NCBI GenBank assembly: GCA_021838785.1
Contig: JAKCCV010000006.1
Coordinates: 92,066 to 156,065 of the forward strand
Source: Acidobacteriota bacterium
Lineage (GTDB): Bacteria > Acidobacteriota > Terriglobia > UBA7540
DNA length: 64,000 bases
Direction of reading: 5' to 3'
Under the pieces are notes generated by a model. The model ran no database searches and was not told the origin of the DNA. It saw nothing but the letters and a program-made list of their open reading frames with translations. The position numbers and the translations under genes are program-made. Of this stretch, positions 17,329-27,308 are shown one piece after another (the stretch's first letter is position 1; every line of letters starts with the position of its first letter).

Positions 17329-18501
17329 TCATTCGATGACGTCAAAACCCTTCAGCCGCTCTTCATCTACCGAAATTCCGAGCCCCGGGAGGTTCTCGTC
17401 CAGCTCGATGGAGCCCTCATGCGGAACCGGCTCGCCCTTGAAGATGTACCAAAACAACTCATTGCCGACTTCCACGTCCACCGGCGGAAAGAATTCCGCC
17501 ATGGGCGAGTTATAACTCGACATCACCAGATGATAGTTGTGCATTTGTCCGGCGTGCGGTACGACCGGGATTTCATGCGCCTCGGCCAAGGCCTGGACTT
17601 TCCGCGCCTGCGTGAGGCCGCCGACGCGGTTCGTGTCGAACTGAATCACGTCCACGGCCTTCGCGTCGAGCAGTTGCCGAAAACCGTAGATCGTGAACTC
17701 ATGTTCGCCGCCGGCAATCGGAACCCTGTTCATCGCTCGTAGCTCGGCGTAGCCGGCGATGTCATCGGGAATCACGGGTTCCTCTAACCACCGCAAACCG
17801 TAGGGTTCAAGCCGCGGGATCATTCTTCGCGCGTAGTCGAGCGTCCAACCCATGTAAGCGTCGGCCATCAAATCCACTTCAGGGCCAATGGTCTCCCGAA
17901 CGGTTCGCGCCAACTCAACATTGCGCTCCATGCCCGCCGCGCCGTCCGCCGGCCCCCAACCGAATCGAAGTTTCATGGCTTTGAATCCGTCCGCTTTGTA
18001 TTGCAGAGCCTCTTTTCGGAGCGACTCCAACGGTTGGCTGTAGAGGCGGCTGGCGTAAACAGGAATGCGCTTTTTGGTTTTGCCACCCAGCAGCCGAAAC
18101 ACCGGCTGTTGGAGCGCCTTTCCCATCAAATCCCACAGCGCGATATCCACCGCGCTGATGGCCGCCATCCCAACGCCTTTCCGCCCAAAGGCCATCGTTT
18201 TGCGGTACATGTGCTGCCACAGCTTCTCGACGTCCAAGGGATGGCTGCCGAGCAGAACGTCCTTCAGATAGAGATCAATAATTTGTTTGGCCACCCGTGG
18301 CGCGAGCGCGGCATTGCCTATGCCGACAGAGCCATCGTCCGCGGCAATCTCGACCAGCAGCCAACTGTGGAAGCGGTAGGAACCCATGGGGTCGGAGGGC
18401 CCGTCGAGCAAATCCATGGGGCTGGTACAAAAATGCGAGGCCGGAGCGACGCGCTCGCCGCGCCACTCCACCACTCGAGTTCGAACTTCGGTTATTTTCA
18501 T
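17329..18501 (-). CDS. Mandelate racemase/enolase-superfamily dehydratase, L-rhamnonate dehydratase-like
   Basis: The product has 390 residues. GGAAAGGGAGG precedes the ATG. It has an N-terminal capping domain and then the TIM barrel with metal ligands Asp in DLMADAYMGW, Glu in WLEEP and Glu in AGGEHE, and a catalytic His in VVPHAGQMHNYH. The spacing and the LRFGWGPADG and SPMAEFF blocks resemble E. coli RhmD more than other subgroups. It should dehydrate a six-carbon aldonic acid to a 2-keto-3-deoxy acid. It is first in a minus-strand set with an SDR and a GH28-like gene. L-rhamnonate is the best substrate guess, but L-fuconate or galactonate-type acids remain possible. Confidence 0.87.
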   Translation of the reverse strand: MKITEVRTRVVEWRGERVAPASHFCTSPMDLLDGPSDPMGSYRFHSWLLVEIAADDGSVGIGNAALAPRVAKQIIDLYLKDVLLGSHPLDVEKLWQHMYRKTMAFGRKGVGMAAISAVDIALWDLMGKALQQPVFRLLGGKTKKRIPVYASRLYSQPLESLRKEALQYKADGFKAMKLRFGWGPADGAAGMERNVELARTVRETIGPEVDLMADAYMGWTLDYARRMIPRLEPYGLRWLEEPVIPDDIAGYAELRAMNRVPIAGGEHEFTIYGFRQLLDAKAVDVIQFDTNRVGGLTQARKVQALAEAHEIPVVPHAGQMHNYHLVMSSYNSPMAEFFPPVDVEVGNELFWYIFKGEPVPHEGSIELDENLPGLGISVDEERLKGFDVIE

Positions 18502-18868
18502 CGGCCTCCCTTTCCGCAGAGAAGGCGCGCGTTGCCGGACTGCGATGGACTGCCGACCGAAGCGCCTAAAGCCATGCCGCCTGGCGGACGATAGATATAT
18601 TGGACGAGGCTCGGGTTGGGCGCAAGCTCCCTGGGGCGTGACTTACGCCTGAAAGCGATGGCCGCAATAATCTCCGCACCTGCAAGGAGCCGAATTTAGC
18701 CGCACTTTTTCAGCTTAGGATTGATGCGCGCGTAAAGGTTTTGGACTCTGACCTGATCGGGGAATTCGTCAAGGGAATGGGAGGATTCGGCGGAGTGGTC
18801 AGGCGGCCGCCTCGCCGCGCATCCTTGAGTCCAAGCCCAGGCAATCCCATCCTCCAGGGAGTTTCAGC
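18502..18868. other. Divergent intergenic region
   Basis: This 367-base stretch separates the rhamnonate-dehydratase-like gene (minus) from the hybrid kinase (plus) and should hold both promoters. An AT-rich island at 18591-18601 (GATATATTGG on the complement side) could belong to the minus-strand promoter, but I cannot define -35 and -10 boxes with confidence. No gene seen. Confidence 0.5.
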
Positions 18869-21562
18869 ATGCCGAGCGAATTCGGCCTTTCCCAAAGTTT
18901 ACGGCGAGCGCTGATTGTCGTTGACAGTACAGCCGACGCGGAGCTGATGATCAACGTATTGAAGCGTGCCGGCTATCCGTTGTCGTTCACGGTCGCGGCT
19001 GAGCCGGAAACGTTCCGCGCGCACGCCCTCAATGGCGAATGCGACTTTGTTCTTTCCGAGCACCGCCTGCGGGCATGGACCGGCTTCGAGGCCTTGAAGC
19101 TTCTGCAAGAGACCAAAAGAGACATTCCCTTTATCGTCGTGACCGAAGCTTCGGACGTCGAGGTGGCGGTTGAGTACCTCAAGGCCGGAGCCGCTGACTA
19201 CGTCCAGAAGCGCTGGCTCGACCGCCTGCCGTCAGCCGTGGGGCAGGCCCTGCGCGAAAGAGGCCATGGCCACGTGACCAATCGCCGCGACTTGGTTCTG
19301 CCCGGCCAACGCCAATGGGAACTCACTTTTGACTCGGTTCCGGACCCCATCGTCCTGCTGGATCAGGATATGCGCGTTCGCCGGGCGAACCGAGCCGCTG
19401 TCGAAACCTTCCAGTGGAACTTGGGTGAAATCATCGGCCGCCCCTGCTACCAAGCCATTCACGGACAGAACGAGCCCTGCGTTGGCTGCCCTCATACCGA
19501 TGCGCGCGAAACCGGCCAGGCCCGCCGCGCAGACCTTCTGGACACGCGGTTGAATAAGATATTTGACACGGTCTGTACTCCGCTTTGTGATTCCGAAGAC
19601 CGGCTTTCAGGATTTGTATTAGCCATGCATGACGTGACGGAACGCCGGCGCGCTGAGGAGTTGCTACGGGATTCAGAAGCGCAATATCGCCTCTTGTTTG
19701 AGAGCAATCCTCACTCGATGTGGGTGTTCGACCGGGAGACGCTGGCCTTTCTCGCCGTCAACGATGCCGCCGTTGCCCACTACGGATACACCCGCGAAGA
19801 GTTCCTTCGAATGACCCTCCAGGACATTCGACCCCCGGAGGATATTGGGCGGCTGCTCGATTATCTGGCGAAGAGCGGTCCGGGGATCCAAATGGCCGGG
19901 GAATGGCGGCACCGGCGCAAAGACGGAGCGATCCTCAACGTCATGGTCACCATCCATCCCATCACCTTCGTCGGCAAAAGCGCACTGCTGGAATTAGCGG
20001 AAGACATTACCGAGCGCAAGCGCGCCGAGGAACAGATCCGGAAGCTATCCCAGGCGGTGGAGCAGAGCCCGGTGTCGATCCTGATTGTGGATCGGCGCGG
20101 CAACATCGAATATGTGAATCCCAAGTTCACGGCGAGTACTGGCTACACGCTTGATGAAGTGCGTGGCCGGAACCCTCGAATTCTAAGGTCCGGGGAAACC
20201 CAACCCGAGGTTTACCGCGAACTCTGGGAAACGATTACCACGGGAGGCGAGTGGCGGGGCGAGTTTCACAACCGAAAGAAGGACGGAACCTTGTTCTTGG
20301 CGCGGGCCTCCATTTCCCCGATCCGTGACGAGTCGGGAACCATTACCCATTTCCTCGGCGTGGAAGAAGACATCACCGCTCAAAGGCTCCTGGAGGAGCA
20401 GTTGCGCCGCGCTCAGAAGATGGAAGCCGTCGGCCGGCTGGCTGCCGGCATTGCCCACGACTTCAATAACCTATTGACGGTGATTTCCGGGCGCAGCAGC
20501 CTTTTGCTGGAGCAACTGGAGCCAGGGAGTAAACCCCACGGTTCGGCGGAAGCCATTCTCAAGGCGGCGGAGCGCGCGACAGGGCTGACGAGACAACTTT
20601 TGGCCTTCAGTCGCCAGCAGATTCTTCAACCTCGCATTCTGGATCTGAACCCCGTCGTCTTGAACATGACGAAGCTGTTGCGGCCACTCATCGGAGAAAA
20701 CATTGAGCTGGTAACCTCTTGCTGTCACGACTTAGGCCGTATCCAAGCCGACCCCTCCCAGATTGAACAGGTCATCCTGAACTTGGCCGTCAACGCGCGC
20801 GACGCTATGCCCAACGGCGGGCGGCTGACCATCGAAACCGCGAACGTAACGCTTACTCCCGACTACGCGGAAACCCGTTTTCAGCTCGTTCCCGGCCCTT
20901 ACGTTTTGCTCGCCGTGAGCGATACGGGAATTGGCATGGACGAAAGCGTGCGCGCCCATATCTTTGAGCCTTTCTTCACGACCAAGGCCCAAGGTAAAGG
21001 CACGGGCCTCGGGCTGGCCACCGTTTACGGGATTGTCAAACAGAGCGGAGGATACATCTGGGTTTATAGCGAACCCGGGCAGGGGACCACTTTCAAGGTT
21101 TATCTGCCGCGCGTTGACGAGGTTTCCCCCGCCGGCCCGTCGGCGACCGCTCTGGGCCCGGACTCCCTTCACGGCACTGAGACCATTTTGGTGGTCGAAG
21201 ATGAAGCGCCGCTCCGCGCCATGGTCGTGGACATTCTGAAGTCCTGCGGCTACCGCGTTCTCGAGGCCCACGATGGCGCAAGAGCCGTGGAAATCGCTTC
21301 AACACTGAACGCGCCGATTCATCTTCTCCTCACCGATTTGGTGATGCCGGGCCTCAGCGGGCGCGAAGTGGCGGCGCGTCTTTTGGCTCTTCATCCCCAC
21401 ATCAAGATTCTGTTGATCTCCGGCTATACCGATGACGTTGCGTTTCGGCAGGGTTTGACGGACGGCCAGACAGATTTTCTGCAAAAACCTTTTTCTCCGC
21501 AAAGTCTCAGCCGCAAGGTCCGGGAATTATTGGACAAGTCGCAAGCCGCAGTGCCCTCCTAA
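18869..21562 (+). CDS. Multi-PAS hybrid sensor histidine kinase with N-terminal pseudo-receiver
   Basis: The product has 897 residues; AGGGAG precedes the ATG. Domain order is receiver-like (about 13-125), PAS (about 150-265), PAS (about 275-390), PAS (about 395-515), HisKA with phospho-His in [15 protein letters not shown] (about 528-590), HATPase (N-box [27 protein letters not shown]; about 635-750) and a C-terminal receiver with Asp in LLTDLVMPG. In the first receiver the phospho-Asp position reads LSEHRL, so Glu replaces Asp. The first PAS carries PCYQAIHG and PCVGCP, a Cys pattern seen in redox or metal-linked PAS domains. No membrane segment is visible, so it is probably cytoplasmic. 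The target regulator is not in the window. Confidence 0.92.
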   Translation: MPSEFGLSQSLRRALIVVDSTADAELMINVLKRAGYPLSFTVAAEPETFRAHALNGECDFVLSEHRLRAWTGFEALKLLQETKRDIPFIVVTEASDVEVAVEYLKAGAADYVQKRWLDRLPSAVGQALRERGHGHVTNRRDLVLPGQRQWELTFDSVPDPIVLLDQDMRVRRANRAAVETFQWNLGEIIGRPCYQAIHGQNEPCVGCPHTDARETGQARRADLLDTRLNKIFDTVCTPLCDSEDRLSGFVLAMHDVTERRRAEELLRDSEAQYRLLFESNPHSMWVFDRETLAFLAVNDAAVAHYGYTREEFLRMTLQDIRPPEDIGRLLDYLAKSGPGIQMAGEWRHRRKDGAILNVMVTIHPITFVGKSALLELAEDITERKRAEEQIRKLSQAVEQSPVSILIVDRRGNIEYVNPKFTASTGYTLDEVRGRNPRILRSGETQPEVYRELWETITTGGEWRGEFHNRKKDGTLFLARASISPIRDESGTITHFLGVEEDITAQRLLEEQLRRAQKMEAVGRLAAGIAHDFNNLLTVISGRSSLLLEQLEPGSKPHGSAEAILKAAERATGLTRQLLAFSRQQILQPRILDLNPVVLNMTKLLRPLIGENIELVTSCCHDLGRIQADPSQIEQVILNLAVNARDAMPNGGRLTIETANVTLTPDYAETRFQLVPGPYVLLAVSDTGIGMDESVRAHIFEPFFTTKAQGKGTGLGLATVYGIVKQSGGYIWVYSEPGQGTTFKVYLPRVDEVSPAGPSATALGPDSLHGTETILVVEDEAPLRAMVVDILKSCGYRVLEAHDGARAVEIASTLNAPIHLLLTDLVMPGLSGREVAARLLALHPHIKILLISGYTDDVAFRQGLTDGQTDFLQKPFSPQSLSRKVRELLDKSQAAVPS

Positions 21563-21669
21563 GCGGCGAAACGGGCACCGGTAAGACGACTCTCCTGAAT
21601 GCCCTTGCGAATTACATTATTTTACGGCAGACGGCGAATGAACTGGTGGCTGGGGCAGCGTGGCGATGA
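21550..21669 (+). pseudogene. Relic of a VirB11/CpaF/TadA-type secretion ATPase (Walker A segment)
   Basis: In a frame shifted from the kinase end, positions 21550-21669 translate to a stretch containing [21 protein letters not shown] split over the kinase stop codon. This is a near-perfect Walker A region with the flanking residues of CpaF/TadA or VirB11 ATPases (SGGTGSGKTTLLNAL type). The similarity ends after about 25 residues and the frame closes at 21669. There is no start or ribosome site. It looks like a short leftover of a larger gene whose upstream part was removed at the kinase junction. Confidence 0.6.
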
Positions 21670-22023
21670 GGATCAAGAAAGAAAAACACGGCAAAAAAGA
21701 AAGAACCGAAGGCCTGTGGAAACTGACGCCTCGGATGGCTCCCACCAGGCGGGACCCCCCGAGGCTCAGGGCGCTCGGCTCTTTCACAGTCCCCACAGTC
21801 CCGAGGGCGGGTATAGACATATAACTTTATTCAGGCAGCTGTCCACCGTAAGAAGCCCGGTTTTCTGTCCTAACCATGGGGAGCACTTCCTCAGTCTGTG
21901 GAAGAGTCACAAGGCAGCACGATGGTCAAACTTGAGGAGTTAATGTTCCCAAATGTTCCCACTTTGGGTCGGGCGACGGGCGGAGGGTCTAAGCTAGTTA
22001 ATTGACAGCCAAAAAGGTTAGGT
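21670..22023. other. Gene-free stretch next to tRNA-Gln
   Basis: About 350 bases follow the ATPase relic without a supportable gene. The stretch contains a perfect tandem duplication of AATGTTCCCA at 21942-21961. A short frame beginning inside it after GAGGAG is only 19 codons and unlike any protein I know. The region may be scar DNA from an excised element, which is inference from the neighbouring relic and tRNA. Confidence 0.5.
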
Positions 22024-22097
22024 TGGCTGGGAGGCAGGGATTCGAACCCCGATACGCAGATCCAGAGTCTGCAGTCCTACCGTTAGACGACCTCCCA
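22024..22097 (-). tRNA. tRNA-Gln(CTG)
   Basis: On the minus strand a full cloverleaf is visible. The acceptor arms TGGGAGG and CCTCCCA pair perfectly, followed by discriminator G and an encoded CCA. The anticodon stem GCAGA/TCTGC closes a seven-base loop CTCTGGA, giving anticodon CTG for glutamine. The T arm carries GGTTCGAATCC. The length is 74 bases including CCA. Confidence 0.95.
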
Positions 22098-22163
22098 GTG
22101 CATCTTTATCTTCTACCAGTTTAGGTGGGATTCTTGCAACCTAAAACCCTGGCGGGTTCCGGC

Positions 22164-23465
22164 TCAGGCCGCGACCCCGCACCACTGGCAGACGAACTGC
22201 AACTGGGTCTTGGCGGCTGCTATCACCGAATCGATTTCCAGGTACTCGTCAGCGGCGTGCGTGTTGCCTCCCCGTGCACCCCACAGGACTGCCGGCGTGC
22301 CAAACGCCTGATGGAACACGTACATGTCGCAGGGAGCTTCAAAGCCTTGGATGAGCGGCTCCTTGCCGAGCACCTTGCTCGCGCACTCTGCAAGCTCTTT
22401 AATCAACCGCTCGCTTCTTGAAATTGCAGAGCCGGGTAGCCAGCGAATCGGAAATTCGACTTTCGGTCTGGAGGGAAAGAGTTCGGGAGAGGCCTTCATG
22501 ATTCCCTCAAACCATTCATGAAACTCCCGTTCGATTTCCTCCTGCTTTTCCCCCGGCATCATCTGCCAGTACATCTCGATCTGACAGGTTTCGGGAATGG
22601 TGATCGGCTCCTTCATGCCCCACGGTCCTGTGTTCAGCTTGGTGATGGAAACGGGCACCGGGTCCACGGAGTCAGCATAAGATTCATGGATCGGGGCCTT
22701 CTTACGGCGCTGTTCCGCAAAGTTCTGCATTTCCACCAGGAAATAGCGGAGGGGGGCGACCACTCCGACCGGGAACTTTCCTTCCGGCAGCACGCCTCCG
22801 GTGGAACTCAGGGTAATATGGGCGGTGCGGCCACCGCGCTGGGCCGGACAAATCCGCAGAAACGAGGGTTCCGTGATGATGGCGGCATCGGCATTATAGC
22901 CCTTGAGTCGTCCGGCCAGCGTGCCGTTCACCCCTCCAAACTCCTCGTCGCAGACCGCCTCAATGATCAGATCACCTTGAAGTTCGAGTCCCAGCTCGCG
23001 CAGCGCCTCTGCCATAAAAATATTGGTGGCCACACCGCCTTTCATGTCATTCGAGCCGCGGCCATAGAGCCGATTGCCTTCCACCGCGCCGCCAAACGGA
23101 TCGCGCGTCCACGGCTGCGTTCCGCGAGGCACCGTATCAATGTGGCCTGAGAGCACTAGCGAACGCCCTCCGCCTCGGCCCTTGCGGCGCGCATCCACGT
23201 TTGGACGATGGCTGTACTCTCGGCCCGGATAGAAAAGTGGGTGTTCTTTCAGTCCCAGCACATCGTCGAGATAATAGAGCTCTGTATCCAACCCCTGAGC
23301 GCTCAGAAACTCCGCCACATGCCGCTGGCAGGCCTCTTCGTTTCCGACGGGCGGCGTGTTTTCCGATGGGATCCGAACCAGGTCCCTTATGATTTCAATC
23401 AGCCGGTCACGATGACTGTCCACGTAAGAGGAAAGTTGCTTTCGAAGCTCAGCCTTGAGAGGCAT
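22164..23465 (-). CDS. M20-family peptidase/deacylase (ArgE/DapE-like)
   Basis: The product has 433 residues from the ATG at 23465 (GAAAGGAAAA upstream). It is a zinc-dependent exopeptidase or amide hydrolase with metal and catalytic motifs SGHIDTVP, GRGSNDMKGG, the catalytic Glu pair in CDEEFGG, a Glu in ITEPS and the final His in THAADEYLEID. A dimerisation lid lies at about residues 195-330. The substrate is probably an N-acyl amino acid or a short peptide. No operon partner is obvious, as tRNA-Gln lies downstream and gene-poor DNA upstream. Confidence 0.9.
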   Translation of the reverse strand: MPLKAELRKQLSSYVDSHRDRLIEIIRDLVRIPSENTPPVGNEEACQRHVAEFLSAQGLDTELYYLDDVLGLKEHPLFYPGREYSHRPNVDARRKGRGGGRSLVLSGHIDTVPRGTQPWTRDPFGGAVEGNRLYGRGSNDMKGGVATNIFMAEALRELGLELQGDLIIEAVCDEEFGGVNGTLAGRLKGYNADAAIITEPSFLRICPAQRGGRTAHITLSSTGGVLPEGKFPVGVVAPLRYFLVEMQNFAEQRRKKAPIHESYADSVDPVPVSITKLNTGPWGMKEPITIPETCQIEMYWQMMPGEKQEEIEREFHEWFEGIMKASPELFPSRPKVEFPIRWLPGSAISRSERLIKELAECASKVLGKEPLIQGFEAPCDMYVFHQAFGTPAVLWGARGGNTHAADEYLEIDSVIAAAKTQLQFVCQWCGVAA

Positions 23466-24483
23466 AAGAATTTTCCTTTCTATTGACAGGTGGTTGTAAA
23501 GGCTCACGCCAGACGGCCATCACGAGCGGTGGGGCCGTCTGCTCTCTCAGCGATTCCATCACTGGGTAAACCGTCTGTTTATCAGTGTCCTGGTGTCTTC
23601 CCATTGGAACGTTTCCGTTCTTGGATGCAGGCCGTGAGCCTCCGCGTAGCCGTTCCGTACGGCCTGCGCCTGTTCGTACCATTTTCCAAGCGGCAGAATC
23701 GCTTCCCGGTACACCAGGTAGCTCATGCCGACCGTCCGCATCGGCAGGTGGTCTTTCAGGTCATCAATCGCGGACAGATAGTGCCGCCCGTTCGCCTCGG
23801 CCACCGGCGGATGCCGTCGTTTGTACCACGTCTCCATCACATTATGCAGCGCCACCTCCCGCTGGTCCCGTATCTGCTCCACAATATCCGACGCCCGGTC
23901 CAGCACCGCCGCGCCTGTCACGGCACGCGCAGGGTGCTCAGCGCTTTGCCGCTCGGGCTCCTCTTCCAGCCGATGGACGTTGGGCCACCCTTGCCCACCG
24001 CCGGTTTATAAAGCTTCTCGCCTGCCGCGCCGCTGGTCAAGGCATCACTCGCCTGACCACCTTCTCACCCTGAACCAGATGGAAGGTAACTCGCTTTTGG
24101 CGGGCGACGCGGCGGCGTTAAATTTCCGGCAGGCGCTGGCGATAGATGGCGCGGCAGGGATGCTCGCCGCCCCGCGGCCCACTTCGTTCCTCGTCCTCTT
24201 ACCGAAAGAATTCAACTCCGCAGGGATGCGATGTGCCCTTCTAATTTCGGCTATAGCGGGTAGGGTGGCAAATGGATTTACGTGGCTTCCGTGGCGCGGC
24301 CCTGCGGCGCGCGTTCGGAGACGGGGCGGACGCCCGTGCCACGCTCGCCAGCTCCGAAGGCCTTTCAAGAGCATCGCGCCAGAGCGTCGTTGACTCTCGT
24401 TGGGGCGGAGCGTAGGATGCAAGCAATAGGTGGGGGAGTATGAGAGCAGCTTTCGGCGCGGTTGCCCGCCGAGCGAAGGATAA
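23466..24483. other. Gene-poor region of about 1 kb
   Basis: Between the M20 peptidase and the kinase-propeller gene I find no complete gene. It holds one orphan frame (listed at 23559-23921). Just upstream on the same strand two other short frames look coding-like but end in stops, one reading RVTFHLVQGEKVVRRVMP before a stop near 24044. Together these may be the frameshifted remains of one gene, which I cannot name. From about 24290 the DNA is GC-rich with no recognisable feature other than the leader of the downstream gene. Confidence 0.45.
23559..23921 (-). CDS. Orphan frame, possibly a gene fragment; function unknown
   Basis: The frame has 120 codons from a GTG at 23921; it is closed upstream by a TAA about 90 bases earlier. 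The translation has ordinary soluble composition with predicted helices (SDIVEQIRDQREVALHNVM, KWYEQAQAVRNGYAEAHG). I do not recognise a family and see no good ribosome site. It may be the 3' part of a decayed gene whose earlier parts survive in other frames up to about 24100. It is also possible that it is not expressed. Confidence 0.3.
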   Translation of the reverse strand: MTGAAVLDRASDIVEQIRDQREVALHNVMETWYKRRHPPVAEANGRHYLSAIDDLKDHLPMRTVGMSYLVYREAILPLGKWYEQAQAVRNGYAEAHGLHPRTETFQWEDTRTLINRRFTQ

Positions 24484-27168
24484 GTGCTAAATCCAGGAAC
24501 TCAACTCGGGCCATATGGAATTCTCTCGCCGCTGGGCGCGGGCGGGATGGGGGAAGTATATCGCGCGCGCGATCCAAGGCTTGAGCGCGACGTAGCCATC
24601 AAGGTTCTGCCCGCAGCGTACTCCAACGATCCCGAGCGCTTGCGGCGCTTCGAGCAGGAGGCGCGAGCGGCCGGCGCCCTGAACCATCCAAACATTCTCA
24701 GCGTCTATGATTTTGGCACGCATGATGGCGCGCCCTACGTCGTTTCAGAGCTGCTGGAAGGCGAGACGTTGCGGGAGCGGCTGCGCGCCAGCGGCCCTTC
24801 GACCCCGCCCGAACCGAAGGTTAAAACGCCTTCGGGCGTAGCCCCGACGGACCGTCCCGGGCCCGCGCAGCAAGCGCTCCCGGCGCGCAAAGCCGTGGAA
24901 ATCGCGCTTCAGGTGGCGCACGGCCTGGCCGCCGCGCACGACAAGGGCATCATCCACCGCGATCTGAAGCCGGAAAACATCTTCATCACTCGCGACGGGC
25001 GGGCCAAGATTCTCGACTTTGGCTTGGCCAAACTGCTGCCGCTGGACGCCATGTTTGGCAGCGAGACGACCTTGACCAGCCCGCCCACCGCGATGGAGGT
25101 GGCGCAGGGCACGGCGCCCGGCGCGGTGATGGGCACAGTAGGCTACATGGCGCCCGAGCAGGTGCGCGGCCAGGCCACCGACGCCCGCTCGGACCTGTTC
25201 GCCTTCGGCTCCGTTCTCTACGAAATGCTCACCGGCCGCCGCGCCTTCCACGGCGGCTCGAATGTGGACACGCTGAACGCCATCCTACACGAAGACCCGC
25301 CGGACCTGACTGCCTTAAAGCCGGAGCTCTCTCCGGCGCTCGATCGGATCGTCGCGCACTGCCTCGAAAAGAGCCCCGAACAGCGCTATCGCTCCGCGCA
25401 CGACCTGGCCTTCGACCTTGGACTCGTTTCGACAACTTCGGCGCGGGGGGCGAGCGGCCCAACCCCGACTGTGGCGGAAACCCGTCGCTGGCTGAGCGTC
25501 GCGCGGCTGGTGGCCGGCGCGGTGGTGCTCGCGGCGCTCGCGCTAGCGTACCTCGCGGGGACGCGGCTCGCCGGAAAAGCAGCCTCTTCGATTCCCACGT
25601 TTCAGCAGCTCACTTTCCGTCGCGGGCCGATTTTCGCCGCGCGCTTTGCGCCCGACGGCAAGACCGTAGTCTATGCCGCCGCCTGGGACGGGCATCCCGT
25701 CGAGCTTTACACGGCCAGCCTCGGCTCGCCCGGGTGGCGCTCGCTCAACTTGCCCGGCGCAAATCTGCTGGCCGTTTCCTCAAAGGGCGAGCTGGCGGTG
25801 TGCCTGAACGGCAGACTGCTGGGTCACGATTTTTATCGGGGAACCTTGGCGCGCGTGCCGCTGGCCGGAGGCGCGCCGCGCGAAATCCTGAACAATGTCG
25901 AGTGGGCCGACTGGTCACCCGATGGCTCAAAGCTCGCCGTCGTTCACGTGGTCGGCGGCGAGCGGCAACTGGAATATCCCATTGGCAAGGTCCTGTACCG
26001 GACCAGCGGTTGGATCAGCCACATTCGCTTTTCGCCCCAGGGTGACAAAATCGCCTTCTTTGACCACCCCGTGTGGCCCGATGACCGCGGGTCGGTGGAC
26101 GTGATGGACCTTCAAGGGAAGAAAACCGTTCTTTCAACCGGCTGGGAAAGCGAAGAGGGCCTAGCGTGGTCGCCCTCCGGCAAAGAGGTTTGGTTTACAG
26201 CGGCGAAATCAGGCTTTAACTGGGAACTTTATGCGGCATCGCTCCATGGCAAGCTGCGTCTGGTGGCGAGCGTCCCAGGGATGATGCTTCGGGATATTTT
26301 ACCAGATGGAACGGTCCTTCTGACCCGCGACACTGACCGGCTCGGCATCATGGGGCTTGCGCCCGGCGCGACCAACGAACGCGACCTTTCCTGGCTCGAC
26401 GCTTCCCTTGCGTACGATATCTCTCCCGACGGCAAGACGCTATTGTTCAGCGAGGACAGCGAAGGTACGGGGCCGCTCTACGCCGCCTGCATCCGCAAGA
26501 TGGACGGTTCCTCGCCTCCCGTGCGCTTGGGTGAAGGCACCGCGCAGTCGCTTTCGCCGGACGGCCAGTGGGCGCTGTCCATCATCCCAAGCTCGCCGGA
26601 GCAATTGGTCATGCTGCCCACCGGCGTGGGCAGCGAAAAAGTCTTGCCGCCGGGGCCGCTCGTTCATTACTTCGACGCGCGATGGTTTCCTGATGGCCGA
26701 CATATTCTCGTGGTCGGCCGCGCGGCGGGGGAGAGTTATCGCTGCTACGTTCAGGACACAAGCGGCGGCGAGCCAAAGCCGATCACCCCGGAAGGCATTC
26801 TCGGATGGCTGCTCTCGCCCGACGGCAAGGAAGTGTTGGTCAGCGATCCGCAGAGGAAATTCTGGCTCTATCCGGTTGCGGGCGGCAAGCCGCAGCCCGT
26901 GGCAGGTATCGGGCCCAAGGAAGTCCCCGTTCAGTGGAGCGCGGACGGTCGGTCGCTCTACCTAGCGCGGTATAACAGCTTGAGCGCGAACATCTATCGG
27001 TTCGAGCTTGCCACGGGCAAACAGCAGCTCTGGAAAAAGCTTGCTCCCGCCAACCGGACGGGCTTGGTCGCCGTTGAACCTGTTGTTGTAACGCCCACCG
27101 GCAACGCGTACGCCTATACTTACGAAACCGTGCTTTCCGACCTCTACTTGGTCAAAGGGCTGAAGTAA
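24484..27168 (+). CDS. Membrane-anchored Ser/Thr protein kinase with TolB/PD40 beta-propeller
   Basis: The product has 894 residues from a GTG start with GAAGG just upstream. The N-terminal eukaryote-like kinase domain covers about residues 8-300, with glycine loop [15 protein letters not shown] Lys in VAIKVL, catalytic loop [12 protein letters not shown] motif in ILDFGLAKL and APEQ. One membrane helix lies at about 343-362 ([18 protein letters not shown]). The rest is a periplasmic propeller of PD40/WD40-type repeats ([44 protein letters not shown]). A long Pro-rich insert sits before the catalytic loop at about residues 100-135. This layout is frequent in Acidobacteriota. The ligand and targets are unknown. 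Confidence 0.93.
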   Translation: MLNPGTQLGPYGILSPLGAGGMGEVYRARDPRLERDVAIKVLPAAYSNDPERLRRFEQEARAAGALNHPNILSVYDFGTHDGAPYVVSELLEGETLRERLRASGPSTPPEPKVKTPSGVAPTDRPGPAQQALPARKAVEIALQVAHGLAAAHDKGIIHRDLKPENIFITRDGRAKILDFGLAKLLPLDAMFGSETTLTSPPTAMEVAQGTAPGAVMGTVGYMAPEQVRGQATDARSDLFAFGSVLYEMLTGRRAFHGGSNVDTLNAILHEDPPDLTALKPELSPALDRIVAHCLEKSPEQRYRSAHDLAFDLGLVSTTSARGASGPTPTVAETRRWLSVARLVAGAVVLAALALAYLAGTRLAGKAASSIPTFQQLTFRRGPIFAARFAPDGKTVVYAAAWDGHPVELYTASLGSPGWRSLNLPGANLLAVSSKGELAVCLNGRLLGHDFYRGTLARVPLAGGAPREILNNVEWADWSPDGSKLAVVHVVGGERQLEYPIGKVLYRTSGWISHIRFSPQGDKIAFFDHPVWPDDRGSVDVMDLQGKKTVLSTGWESEEGLAWSPSGKEVWFTAAKSGFNWELYAASLHGKLRLVASVPGMMLRDILPDGTVLLTRDTDRLGIMGLAPGATNERDLSWLDASLAYDISPDGKTLLFSEDSEGTGPLYAACIRKMDGSSPPVRLGEGTAQSLSPDGQWALSIIPSSPEQLVMLPTGVGSEKVLPPGPLVHYFDARWFPDGRHILVVGRAAGESYRCYVQDTSGGEPKPITPEGILGWLLSPDGKEVLVSDPQRKFWLYPVAGGKPQPVAGIGPKEVPVQWSADGRSLYLARYNSLSANIYRFELATGKQQLWKKLAPANRTGLVAVEPVVVTPTGNAYAYTYETVLSDLYLVKGLK

Positions 27169-27308
27169 GACGCGACCGTCGCTTGGCTTTCGCCCCGCAG
27201 GAAACCCTCCAGGCGCAGGCGACCCGCGTTGGCGCTGATTCCAAAAGAGCACATCAGCGCCAGAGAGAAGTGGCGAGGCGCTCGGTTTTCTTGGATAATT
27301 CCCAAGCT

